NCBI GenBank assembly: GCA_947573745.1
Contig: CANPGX010000045.1
Coordinates: 1 to 7,631 of the forward strand
Length of the DNA stretch: 7,631 nucleotides
Source of the DNA: an uncultured Erysipelotrichaceae bacterium
Lineage (GTDB): Bacteria; Bacillota_I; Bacilli_A; Erysipelotrichales; Coprobacillaceae
Direction: 5' to 3'
Part shown: one piece after another, positions 1 to 6,587 of the stretch
How positions within the stretch are numbered: the stretch's first letter is position 1
Layout of the letters: every line of letters begins with the position of its first letter
Notes under the pieces: generated by a model
What the model was told of the DNA's origin: nothing
What the model saw: only the letters and a program-made list of their open reading frames with translations
The model's database searches: none
Position numbers and translations under genes: made by a program

Positions 1-217
1 GTTTTTCCCCATCATAAAATCCCAGATAATACTTATCGCACATTTCCTTGTTGGGCGGAAGCGCGTTCATATCATCCATAATGCTCTGCTTAGATACCAA
101 TGGTGGACAGTATTGATAGTATAAACTGTTTTTATAGCATAATGCGTATATCTCTGCTACATCATCGACACACATCTTTCGAACAAGATATTGATTTGAG
201 AATAACGAAACATTCAT
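1..217 (-). CDS. GNAT-family N-acetyltransferase, N-terminal part (runs off left edge)
   Basis: An open minus-strand frame of 72 codons starts at ATG 217 and continues without a stop past the window edge, so only the N-terminal part is present. The translation begins MNVSLFSNQYLVRKM and contains a 'VDDVAEIYALC' stretch, which resembles the first beta strand and helix of a GNAT fold. It also contains 'LYYQYCPPLVS' and 'DKYYLGFYDG', which I recognise as typical of small Firmicutes GNAT acetyltransferases. The acetyl-CoA-binding loop (Q/RxxGxG/A) would lie beyond the edge, so catalysis and substrate cannot be judged. An in-frame ATG at 229 is an alternative start, but a GGGG/GAGAAG purine stretch sits better for 217. 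The gene follows the DUF1287 gene on the same strand, about 60 bases downstream, with no terminator between them, so read-through transcription is plausible. Confidence 0.72.
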   Translation of the reverse strand, partial: MNVSLFSNQYLVRKMCVDDVAEIYALCYKNSLYYQYCPPLVSKQSIMDDMNALPPNKEMCDKYYLGFYDGEK

Positions 218-259
218 TTTTCTTCTCATCCCCAAACATTTAAATCATCATTTAATGAC

Positions 260-273
260 TTTTAAATTTAAAA
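260..273. repeat. 14-bp perfect AT palindrome between the DUF1287 and GNAT genes
   Basis: TTTTAAATTTAAAA is self-complementary. It lies in the short gap between two minus-strand genes, next to an imperfect AT-only inverted repeat at 237-257. Neither has the GC stem or T-run of a terminator. Such a palindrome can arise by chance in AT-rich DNA, so no function is claimed. Confidence 0.35.
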
Positions 274-277
274 TATG

Positions 278-970
278 TTATTCTTCCCAAGTTACTAAAA
301 CATCATCTTCTATTTTTGAAGCATCAAAACGATAATGTGCACTCACCGAGGCACGCTTTAAAAAATCTTCTTCTCGCCGTAATTGTCCACTATTATGAAG
401 AATATAGGTTCGTCCTTCACGATTACGACGATCAGAAACAATACCAATATGGTCATTATCACCAAAGATGACAATATCTCCTGGTTGCCAAGATGCAAGA
501 TCCTTTGTATCAGTGGTTAAGGACAAAGCATAAGTTTTAAAAAAAACATGTAAATTGACAACACGTCTAAAATCGATATTTTTATCTCTTATCGTTACAT
601 GAGCATAGGCTTCTGGTCTTTCTTGAATATCTTGATTGACCATCTCTCTTAAATTATAACCTGCTTCTTTAAAAGCACGCCAGATGACATCGGTACAAAC
701 ACCGATATCATCAGGTGGGAACCCACCATCATAATAAGCACTATGATATCGTGGATGATTGTTGGCATCTTTTCTTGCACCTAATAAGAAATCTGTATAA
801 TCATCTATCCCATTTTGATTAAAATCTTCAGCGCTATAAATCGTATCAATAGAGAAATCTTTTGCATGATAATATCGATAAGGCAATAGATTATAATAAT
901 CGGCAACCCATAAAACAAGCATAAGCATAGGTATTAAGATCAACCAGATCTTTTTTCTCAATCTTTTCAA
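278..970 (-). CDS. DUF1287 family protein, membrane-anchored, NlpC/P60-like fold
   Basis: This is a 230-residue protein of the DUF1287 family (E. coli YijF type), whose members have an NlpC/P60-like Cys-His fold. Their substrate is not established; cell-wall peptide hydrolysis is an inference from the fold. Residues 2-7 are basic and 8-24 form one hydrophobic segment, consistent with an N-terminal signal anchor and an extracytoplasmic domain. Candidate catalytic residues are Cys92 (GVCTDVIW), His174 (GDNDHIGIVSD) and His192 (HNSG). Residues 49-60 (DFNQNGIDDYTD) match a calcium-binding EF-hand or dockerin-type loop. I chose a TTG start at 970 because AGAAGGTGAT (984-975) lies four bases upstream, one mismatch from the ideal Shine-Dalgarno. 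A GTG at 979, three codons earlier, falls inside that site and is unlikely to be the start. No terminator follows the stop codon. Confidence 0.82.
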   Translation of the reverse strand: MKRLRKKIWLILIPMLMLVLWVADYYNLLPYRYYHAKDFSIDTIYSAEDFNQNGIDDYTDFLLGARKDANNHPRYHSAYYDGGFPPDDIGVCTDVIWRAFKEAGYNLREMVNQDIQERPEAYAHVTIRDKNIDFRRVVNLHVFFKTYALSLTTDTKDLASWQPGDIVIFGDNDHIGIVSDRRNREGRTYILHNSGQLRREEDFLKRASVSAHYRFDASKIEDDVLVTWEE

Positions 971-996
971 GGATATCACCTTCTTTAATTATCTTC

Positions 997-1025
997 ATTA
1001 TAGAAAATATTTCTATCAGAATCCA
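997..1025 (-). promoter_or_regulatory. Putative promoter for the DUF1287 gene
   Basis: Minus strand: a perfect -10 TATAAT (1002-997) lies 17 bases from a weak -35 TGGATT (1025-1020, 3 of 6 matches). The predicted transcript start near 990 leaves a leader of about 20 bases before the TTG start. A 17-bp palindrome (1000-1016) overlaps the upstream end of the -10 and fills most of the spacer. Confidence 0.5.
1000..1016. repeat. Palindrome in the DUF1287/mutY divergent promoter region
   Basis: ATAGAAA-ATA-TTTCTAT is a perfect inverted repeat with 7-bp arms and a 3-base centre. It sits in the spacer and -10 of the minus-strand promoter, where a repressor would typically bind. No regulator gene lies next to it. 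AT-rich palindromes of this size occur by chance, so an operator role is only a possibility. Confidence 0.4.
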
Positions 1026-1047
1026 TGATTTTTATCATCATTTTCGT

Positions 1048-1053
1048 TATAAT
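1048..1053 (+). promoter_or_regulatory. Possible -10 element for mutY
   Basis: Plus strand: TATAAT is perfect, but no good -35 lies 16-18 bases upstream (the candidates are ATGATT and TGATTT around 1025-1031). The predicted transcript start near 1060 would put the ribosome binding site GGGTGAT (1060-1066) at the extreme 5' end. The real start of transcription may therefore lie further upstream. Confidence 0.35.
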
Positions 1054-1070
1054 AAACACGGGTGATCAAT

Positions 1071-2087
1071 ATGAATGAAAAAAAACTTGTTGAAGATTTA
1101 TGTCTTTGGTATCAAAAATATGGACGTGATTTACCTTGGCGTCATAGTCAAGATCCTTATCAAATTTGGATCAGTGAAATTATGCTCCAGCAAACCCAAG
1201 TAGAGACGGTCATTCCCTATTATCAGCGCTTTATTCAGCAATTTAAAACAGTGAAAGATCTCGATGAAGCAAGTGAAGACGCTGTTTTTAAATGTTATCA
1301 AGGTTTAGGCTATTATCGTCGTGCCAAACATATGAAAGAAGCTGCTCATCAAATTATGACAGAACATCATGGTATCTTTCCTACAACCTATGATGACATC
1401 CATCAATTAAAAGGAATCGGTGACTATACAGCCAGTGCTATCGCATCTATCGCTTTTCAATTGCCTTATGGTGTCGTTGATGGTAATGTATTACGTATTT
1501 TATCACGCATTTATATGATCAAAGAAAATATCGCCACAACACAAGTTCATCAATCCATTCAAAAGAAAGTCAATCAACTTGTGCAAACAGCGAACCCTTC
1601 CATCTTTAATCAGGCCATGATGGATCTTGGAGCCACTATCTGTAAACCACGACATCCACTTTGTCATCTTTGTCCTGTTCAACAGCATTGTTTAGCCTAC
1701 GCTACTTGCCAACAAGATGTTCTACCCATATCTATAAAAAAGAAAAATTACATCACAGGCATTCTTTCCTACCAAGATCGCTATGTTCTCATCAAGCAAG
1801 AGACCGGATTATTAGCCCATCTTTATGGCTTTATCCAATTTGATGATGAAAGTCCTTATCGATATATGGAACATTTAGAAGAAACCTACCATATAGACAG
1901 TTCTCTAAAAGCTTATATTCAAGATATCAAACATGTTTTTACCCATCGTATTTGGAAAATGCATGTCTATCATTTTATCCTTCATCAAAAACCCGATCTA
2001 CCTTTATATACTTTAGAAGAAATAGCCCAACTTCCTATATCTAGTGCCCATCTGAAAGTTTGGCAAAGTTTTCTTAAAACACAATGA
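1071..2087 (+). CDS. mutY: A/G-specific adenine DNA glycosylase MutY
   Basis: MutY removes adenine mispaired with 8-oxoguanine, a step in cytoplasmic base-excision repair that prevents G:C to T:A transversions. The 338-residue product has the full family layout. An N-terminal catalytic domain carries Glu36 in WISEIMLQQTQV, the helix-hairpin-helix LKGIGDYTASAI (113-124) and catalytic Asp137 in VVDGNVLRIL. A [4Fe-4S] cluster loop uses Cys191, 198, 201 and 207 with the expected C-x6-C-x2-C-x5-C spacing. The C-terminal NUDIX-like 8-oxoG recognition domain spans about 228-338 and has FTH (290-292) where many homologues have FSH. The length is slightly below the usual 350-370. ATG 1071 is preferred over an in-frame GTG at 1062 because GGGTGAT (1060-1066), four bases upstream of the ATG, contains that GTG. 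The gene is monocistronic and is closed by a hairpin three bases after its stop. Confidence 0.96.
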   Translation: MNEKKLVEDLCLWYQKYGRDLPWRHSQDPYQIWISEIMLQQTQVETVIPYYQRFIQQFKTVKDLDEASEDAVFKCYQGLGYYRRAKHMKEAAHQIMTEHHGIFPTTYDDIHQLKGIGDYTASAIASIAFQLPYGVVDGNVLRILSRIYMIKENIATTQVHQSIQKKVNQLVQTANPSIFNQAMMDLGATICKPRHPLCHLCPVQQHCLAYATCQQDVLPISIKKKNYITGILSYQDRYVLIKQETGLLAHLYGFIQFDDESPYRYMEHLEETYHIDSSLKAYIQDIKHVFTHRIWKMHVYHFILHQKPDLPLYTLEEIAQLPISSAHLKVWQSFLKTQ

Positions 2088-2090
2088 TGA

Positions 2091-2116
2091 ACCACCAGTC
2101 ACAGCTGGTGGTTTTT
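2091..2116 (+). terminator. Rho-independent terminator of mutY
   Basis: An 8-bp stem, ACCACCAG (2091-2098) and CTGGTGGT (2105-2112), encloses a 6-base loop and is followed by TTTT. It begins three bases after the mutY stop. The convergent serine hydrolase gene ends at 2115, so its transcript forms the same stem straight after its stop codon. In that direction no T-run follows, so termination is clear only for mutY. Confidence 0.85.
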
Positions 2117-3098
2117 AAAATTGAAATGGATCAAGGTATTCTTGTATAAAATCTATTCTATCAAAGATCGTTGGTTTAAAATAGCTGGTTATAGCACAAA
2201 CAAAGTGATTGGAATGATTGATATAGATAACATTACCACTATTTCCAATCGCTGCATAGATCCCCTTTTCAGAATCTATGATCCACCATAATAAGCCATA
2301 ATGCATATATCTAAATTTCTCATCCATTATTTGCGTTTCTTTTACCATTTCTTTGATCCATTTTGTAGAGATGATTTGTTTGCCATGGACATGACCACCA
2401 TTTAAACATAACAAGCCTATTTTGGCCAAATCATTAGCAGACATACACAAACCATAACCAGCAGTACCTATTCCTTGTGGATCTCCAAACCAAATATGCT
2501 CTTTGGGTGTTTTTGACATGGTGAACGCCTTATGTTCTTCTGCAGTATTAGCTAAATAATGTTGATGCTCTATAATGCCTAAAGGTTCAAATAAATAATG
2601 ATTAGCGAATGCTACTGGTGTCATATGACTGACTCTAGCAATGATGCCAGTAAGCACATGAAGACAGACCGTATTATATTTAAATTCATTCGTTATACCT
2701 TTTCTACCCCCTATAAAATCTAATGAAGCCAATGTCCAGTCATCACTTGAACATACTTTAGTCCATGGATCATATTTGCACTTCAGTGGTGCTTTCATGG
2801 TCATTAAATGCCTTATGGTCACATCATAAATGGTTTTCTCTCCTCTTTTAACTTTATAATCTGGAAAATAATCTAATATTTTATCATCGATACTTTTGAT
2901 TAGTCCTTTATCTACACATATCCCAATCAATAATGAGACAATACTTTTAGTAACCGACATGACATGAACCGCATCATTTTCTTGATAACTATTCCAAACA
3001 TCAGAATATATTTTTTGATTATCCTTATAACAAACGATTTGACAAATATTAGGTTGTTCATTGAAAACCTTATTGTGAAATTCTACTTTTTCCATCAT
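2115..3098 (-). CDS. Serine hydrolase, class C beta-lactamase / penicillin-binding-protein-like
   Basis: This 327-residue protein belongs to the beta-lactamase-related serine hydrolase family (Pfam PF00144). The nucleophile motif SxxK is SVTK, with Ser48 and Lys51 at the start of a hydrophobic helix. The second motif is represented by Tyr141 in FKYNTV, which lacks the strict Y-x-N of true class C lactamases. The third motif (KTG in lactamases) appears to be replaced by GNSG (residues 285-288). GTAGYGLCMSANDLAKIG (211-228) is a strongly conserved family segment. No signal peptide or membrane helix is visible, so it is probably a cytoplasmic esterase or peptidase-like enzyme and not a secreted antibiotic-resistance enzyme; the substrate is unknown. 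AAAGGAG lies five bases before ATG 3098, and ATG 3095 is equally possible. A good promoter precedes it, making it a stand-alone gene convergent with mutY. Confidence 0.88.
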   Translation of the reverse strand: MMEKVEFHNKVFNEQPNICQIVCYKDNQKIYSDVWNSYQENDAVHVMSVTKSIVSLLIGICVDKGLIKSIDDKILDYFPDYKVKRGEKTIYDVTIRHLMTMKAPLKCKYDPWTKVCSSDDWTLASLDFIGGRKGITNEFKYNTVCLHVLTGIIARVSHMTPVAFANHYLFEPLGIIEHQHYLANTAEEHKAFTMSKTPKEHIWFGDPQGIGTAGYGLCMSANDLAKIGLLCLNGGHVHGKQIISTKWIKEMVKETQIMDEKFRYMHYGLLWWIIDSEKGIYAAIGNSGNVIYINHSNHFVCAITSYFKPTIFDRIDFIQEYLDPFQF

Positions 3099-3118
3099 GA
3101 TATCTCCTTTATTATTTT

Positions 3119-3147
3119 TTTATAATGATGAATTTAGATTTTTACAA
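3119..3147 (-). promoter_or_regulatory. Sigma-A promoter of the serine hydrolase gene
   Basis: Minus strand: -35 TTGTAA (3147-3142), a spacer of exactly 17 bases, and -10 TATAAA (3124-3119). The predicted start near 3112 sits just before the AAAGGAG ribosome binding site. The terminator of the upstream lipoprotein gene lies about 30 bases behind it, so the hydrolase appears to be transcribed independently. Confidence 0.7.
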
Positions 3148-3174
3148 GATCTGACGACATGGTTTTAAACACAA

Positions 3175-3200
3175 TAAAAGCCAGTTAAAACTGGCTTTTA
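3175..3200 (-). terminator. Terminator following the lipoprotein gene
   Basis: A perfect 11-bp stem, TAAAAGCCAGT (3175-3185) and ACTGGCTTTTA (3190-3200), encloses a 4-base loop and starts directly after the TAA stop of the lipoprotein gene. The T-run lies within the 3' arm. It is the first convincing terminator downstream of the copA promoter on this strand. Confidence 0.8.
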
Positions 3201-3746
3201 TTATAATTCAAAATAAATGAAGAAAGCATCTCCTGTTGAATCATCAGCAAAGATTTCTAAATAAGATATTGAAAAATCTGTTGTACCTGCAGGGACTTCA
3301 TAAATAATATGATATTGGCATTTTTCTGCTCGACCTAATTCATAAGAATCTGGCATAACACCTGAAACACCTTCTAATTCATCAGTTCCATAACCAAAAT
3401 CTTGATCTCCTGGACCCCATTGAATTTGAAAATCACTGTTAAACATTGGTAATTTATCAGGGAAAGTATTTTTAATGCTGACAACCGCATCAATCAGTTG
3501 GTTTCCTTCTGAAGCGCGATAACCTTCATAAGAATCCACGAACTTAGCTGAATCTACGCTGAAGTCAAAAAATACAGTTTCTAATGTATCTCCAATACGA
3601 CCTTCATAATTTTTTTCTTTCTTATCTGTCTCATTTTGTTCACTGGTAGGTTCTTTGGTTTCTAAATCTCCCACTGTCTTTTTTTGACATCCAGAAGCAC
3701 AAATACCTAGGATAAAGACTAATAATAAAGTGACTATTCTTTTCAT
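3201..3746 (-). CDS. DUF4352-type lipoprotein
   Basis: This is a 181-residue predicted surface lipoprotein. Residues 1-19 form a lipoprotein signal peptide: a KR start, a hydrophobic core and the lipobox ASGC, with Cys20 as the lipidated residue. A charged, flexible linker rich in Lys, Glu and Thr follows (21-50). The rest (51-181) resembles the immunoglobulin-like DUF4352 fold: 'IGDTLETVFFDFSVDSAKFV' opening, the 'IDAVVSIKN' strand typical of the family, and a closing beta strand 'FFIYFEL'. The function of such proteins is unknown; they are extracytoplasmic. ATG 3746 is preferred to an in-frame start 13 codons upstream because GGAGGA (3756-3751) precedes it at good spacing and the signal peptide then begins at residue 1. 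It lies 91 bases after csoR on the same strand and could be transcribed from its own promoter or by read-through from the copper operon. Confidence 0.8.
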   Translation of the reverse strand: MKRIVTLLLVFILGICASGCQKKTVGDLETKEPTSEQNETDKKEKNYEGRIGDTLETVFFDFSVDSAKFVDSYEGYRASEGNQLIDAVVSIKNTFPDKLPMFNSDFQIQWGPGDQDFGYGTDELEGVSGVMPDSYELGRAEKCQYHIIYEVPAGTTDFSISYLEIFADDSTGDAFFIYFEL

Positions 3747-3775
3747 AAATTCCTCCACAATATCTTTATATTCAT

Positions 3776-3804
3776 AGGATATCACAAAAAGTACCCTTTT
3801 TCTA
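3776..3804 (-). promoter_or_regulatory. Candidate promoter of the lipoprotein gene
   Basis: Minus strand: -35 TAGAAA (3804-3799, 4 of 6 matches), a 17-base spacer, and extended -10 TGA-TATCCT (3784-3776). The predicted start near 3769 gives a short leader containing the GGAGGA site. A second AT-rich hexamer, TATAAA (3770-3765), lies too close to the ribosome binding site to serve. An AT-dominated inverted repeat (3786-3801) fills the spacer. Confidence 0.4.
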
Positions 3805-3837
3805 TCTTTTTCGATGAAAAAAAGTATTGTATGGGCT

Positions 3838-4101
3838 TTATTTATTGAGTTTTCTAAATAAAACCATCAGTTCATCGATTTTACGTTCAACATCGTCTTC
3901 ATGAAAAGCTTCTTTAACACAACTTTGCATATGCTGGATGACGACCTCCTCGTTAGCTTTCTTGATCATAGCTTCAACTGCAAGCAATTGATTGGAAATA
4001 TCAATACAATAACGCTCCTCATCCATCATTTTTAAAATACCTTCAATTTGTCCTTTAGCTGTTTTAAGTAGGCGCTCAGCTTTTTTGTGTTCTTCTTTCA
4101 T
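3838..4101 (-). CDS. csoR: Copper-sensing transcriptional repressor CsoR
   Basis: This 87-residue all-helical DNA-binding protein belongs to the CsoR/RcnR family (DUF156, PF02583). Cytoplasmic CsoR represses copper-efflux genes and leaves the DNA on binding Cu(I). The ligand set that defines the copper sensors is intact: Cys32 (RYCIDIS), His57 (IQHMQSC) and Cys61, with the same 25- and 4-residue spacing as Mycobacterium tuberculosis CsoR. The family segment KTAKGQIEGI (13-22) is present. ATG 4101 is chosen because GAGGG (4112-4108) precedes it at normal spacing; a TTG at 4113 is unlikely. The start lies one base after the copA stop, and its ribosome binding site is inside the last codons of copA, so translation is probably coupled. 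The palindrome at 6588-6604 in the copA leader is its likely operator, giving autoregulation. No strong terminator follows. Confidence 0.93.
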   Translation of the reverse strand: MKEEHKKAERLLKTAKGQIEGILKMMDEERYCIDISNQLLAVEAMIKKANEEVVIQHMQSCVKEAFHEDDVERKIDELMVLFRKLNK

Positions 4102-4102
4102 T

Positions 4103-6574
4103 TTAACCCTCAATACGTGTTACAGTATAACCTGCTTCTTCAACTGCTTTTTTAAGTAAAGTATCCTCTAAATGATCTCCTTCAACTTTAGCTAAATGAT
4201 CGTCTAAAGAGACTTCTACTTTCTGACATACACTTTCTAATGCTTTTTGCACATGCATTTGGCAATGTTGACACATCATGCCTTCAATATATAATGTTTT
4301 CTTTTCCATATTCTTTTTCTCCTTTTGATCTAATTCAATATTTTCTACTTTAAATTGACGTAATCTTAATGCATTGGTGACAACACAAACTGAACTCAAA
4401 CTCATAGCGGCAGAACCAAACATAGGATTTAAAGATATACCCAATGGCAAATAAAATAAACCAGCTGCCAATGGTATTCCAATCACATTATAGAAAAATG
4501 CCCAGAATAAGTTTTCCTTAATGGTTCTAACCACTCGCTTACTTAACTTTACAGCATTCACAACATCCATTAAATCATTATGCATCAAAACAAGATCTGC
4601 ACTTTCAATAGCAATATCCATACCTGCCCCAATCGCAATCCCTACATCTGCTCTTGTTAGACTAGGCGCATCATTCATGCCATCTCCCACCATTGCTACA
4701 ATATGGCCTTCTTGCATATATTTGGATACGATAGCTTCTTTATCTTGTGGCAATAATTCACTGACAACTTCATCTAAATGAACTTGTTTTTGAATATACT
4801 GGGCACTTTCTAAACGATCGCCTGTCAACATGACCACTTTCATACCTAGTTTTTGTAAAGCTTGAATCGCCATTGGGCTTGTTTCTTTGATATCATCCAT
4901 CAAAGTCACTGCACCTAAAACGTGGGTTTCATCTGAAATATAAAAAACACTCATACCGGGTTGAAAATTCATCTCTAATGGATTGGATAAGGCTTGATCT
5001 TGAACATACTTCAAATTAGAGATCACATACTTATGACCATCTACCTTTCCTTCGACACCGATACCCATCAAAGTTTTAAAATCCGATGCAGGTTTTAAGG
5101 ATATCTTTTGTTGTCTGGCATATTCACAAATAGCGTAAGCTAATGGATGATCTGATAAAGATTCTAATGCATAAGCAATTTCTAAAAGTTTTTCTTTTGA
5201 AATCTGTTGGGCATAAACCTCTTGAACTTGTGGCTTTCCTTGTGTGATCGTTCCCGTTTTATCCAACAAAATGGTATCTACCTTACTCATCATTTCTAAT
5301 CCGGCAGCTGACTTTGTCAGAATCCCATGTTTTGCGCCTTCACCCGTACCTACCATCATGGCAACAGGTGTAGCTAAACCTAAAGCACAAGGACATGAAA
5401 TCACTAGCACTGAAATAGCCATATTTAATGCAAACTGCATTTCATAACCCATCATCATCCATACCACAAAAGTGATCACTGAAATGACGATGACTGTAGG
5501 CACAAAGATACCCGCTACTTTATCAGCTAAAGAAGCCATAGGCGCTTTTGAACTGCTCGCTTCTTCTACTAAAGCAATAATCTGTGATAATGTTGTATCT
5601 TCACCGATTTTTTCAACACATATACGCAAGGTCCCTTGCTGATTAACTGTCCCCCCTGTCACATGATCATCTACCTTTTTATCTACCGGCATGCTTTCTC
5701 CCGTCATCATACTTTCATCAACAGAACTATGTCCTTCAATGACACGTCCATCGATAGGAATATGGGTTCCTGGTTTAACTAAAACAATATCATTCAAACG
5801 TACTTGTTCTATCGGTTTTTCAATCATTTGATCATTTTCAATTACGATTGCTCTGGCTGGAATCAAATCCATCAATTGTCTAATAGCATCTCCAGTTTTT
5901 TTCTTGGATTTAGCTTCTAAATATTTTCCTAGTGTGATCAATGTCAAGATCATCACAGCGGATTCAAAATAAAGATTCATCATCATATGATGTGCTTGTT
6001 CCATCTGTTGATGTCCTAAAGACCACCCAATCACATAAATCGCATAAATACCATAAACTAAAGACGCCAATGAACCTAAAGCTATTAAAGAATCCATATT
6101 CGGTGCTCTTTGCCATAGGCGCTTAAAGCCATGAATGAAATACTGACGATTATAATATAATACAGGTAAAGTCAGCAAGAATTGTGTAAAAGAAAAAGAA
6201 ATTGCATTTTCTACCCCTTCTAAAAAAGAAGGTAAAGGTAAACCAACCATATGTCCCATAGAAACATACATCAACAAGAACATGAAGATAAAAGAAATCT
6301 TTAATCTTTTTTTCATATCTTCTAATTCATCATCTTTCTGCACATTTTCCTTTTGTACATGTTCTCCCTTTAGAGTAGCTCCATAACCACCCTTTTCTAC
6401 CGCTTCAATAATCATCGATGGATCCACTACTTGTGCATCATAAACGACGACCATATCATTGTTTAATAAATTGACATTCACTTCTTCTACACCTGATAAT
6501 TTCCTGACACATTTATCAACGTAGCTACTACATGCACTGCATGTCATGCCAGTGACATCAAATTTTTGTTTCAT
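4103..6574 (-). CDS. copA: Cu+-exporting P1B-type ATPase CopA with fused C-terminal CopZ-like domain
   Basis: This 823-residue membrane pump exports Cu(I) at the cost of ATP. Residues 1-68 form an HMA metal-binding domain (GMTCSAC, Cys12 and Cys15). Eight membrane segments are expected, near 93-110, 128-141, 162-183, 202-216, 353-374, 382-402, 688-709 and 714-733. The actuator motif is TGES (291-294), the transport-site CPC is 394-396, the phosphorylated Asp438 lies in DKTGT, the HP motif is SDHP (474-477), and GDGMNDAP is 630-637. YN (695-696) and MSLSS (724-728) complete the Cu+-specific set. A second HMA domain (756-823, GMMCQHC, Cys768 and Cys771) is fused at the C-terminus after a charged linker; it is the size of free CopZ. 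ATG 6574 follows an AGGAGGTGAT ribosome binding site. The gene leads the operon with csoR and is probably repressed by it. Confidence 0.95.
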   Translation of the reverse strand: MKQKFDVTGMTCSACSSYVDKCVRKLSGVEEVNVNLLNNDMVVVYDAQVVDPSMIIEAVEKGGYGATLKGEHVQKENVQKDDELEDMKKRLKISFIFMFLLMYVSMGHMVGLPLPSFLEGVENAISFSFTQFLLTLPVLYYNRQYFIHGFKRLWQRAPNMDSLIALGSLASLVYGIYAIYVIGWSLGHQQMEQAHHMMMNLYFESAVMILTLITLGKYLEAKSKKKTGDAIRQLMDLIPARAIVIENDQMIEKPIEQVRLNDIVLVKPGTHIPIDGRVIEGHSSVDESMMTGESMPVDKKVDDHVTGGTVNQQGTLRICVEKIGEDTTLSQIIALVEEASSSKAPMASLADKVAGIFVPTVIVISVITFVVWMMMGYEMQFALNMAISVLVISCPCALGLATPVAMMVGTGEGAKHGILTKSAAGLEMMSKVDTILLDKTGTITQGKPQVQEVYAQQISKEKLLEIAYALESLSDHPLAYAICEYARQQKISLKPASDFKTLMGIGVEGKVDGHKYVISNLKYVQDQALSNPLEMNFQPGMSVFYISDETHVLGAVTLMDDIKETSPMAIQALQKLGMKVVMLTGDRLESAQYIQKQVHLDEVVSELLPQDKEAIVSKYMQEGHIVAMVGDGMNDAPSLTRADVGIAIGAGMDIAIESADLVLMHNDLMDVVNAVKLSKRVVRTIKENLFWAFFYNVIGIPLAAGLFYLPLGISLNPMFGSAAMSLSSVCVVTNALRLRQFKVENIELDQKEKKNMEKKTLYIEGMMCQHCQMHVQKALESVCQKVEVSLDDHLAKVEGDHLEDTLLKKAVEEAGYTVTRIEG
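4307..4326 (-). promoter_or_regulatory. Candidate internal ribosome binding site and start for a free CopZ
   Basis: Within copA, an in-frame ATG (4309-4307) is preceded by AAAAGGAG (4326-4319), nine bases upstream. Starting there would give a 68-residue protein ending at 4103 that consists only of the second HMA domain, MEKKTLYIEGMMC onward. That is the usual length of stand-alone CopZ copper chaperones (68-69 residues). The site and frame are seen in the sequence; use of the start is inferred. Purine-rich Lys/Glu codons in the linker could produce the AAAGGAG by chance. Confidence 0.5.
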
Positions 6575-6587
6575 TCTATCACCTCCT

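Noticed and set aside
1503..1843. Open frames on both strands inside mutY
   Set aside because: They overlap the conserved Fe-S and catalytic region of mutY in other frames and look like by-products of its coding sequence.
2115..3098. Possible antibiotic-resistance beta-lactamase
   Set aside because: It has no signal peptide, and the second and third active-site motifs differ from true class C lactamases, so a general serine hydrolase is the better call.
3786..3801. AAAAAG-TACC-CTTTTT inverted repeat, a weak terminator candidate after csoR or half a CsoR site (GTACCC)
   Set aside because: It has only one GC pair in the stem, and the second CsoR half-site is missing. It also falls in the spacer of a candidate promoter.
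3807..3821. Inverted repeat TTTTTC-GAT-GAAAAA downstream of csoR
   Set aside because: The stem is nearly all A/T and no T-run follows in the direction of csoR transcription, so it is not a convincing terminator.
4521..4781. Open plus-strand frame opposite copA, with others at 5244-5447 and 5941-6126
   Set aside because: These are antisense to strongly conserved P-type ATPase motifs, lack good ribosome binding sites and have no recognisable family.
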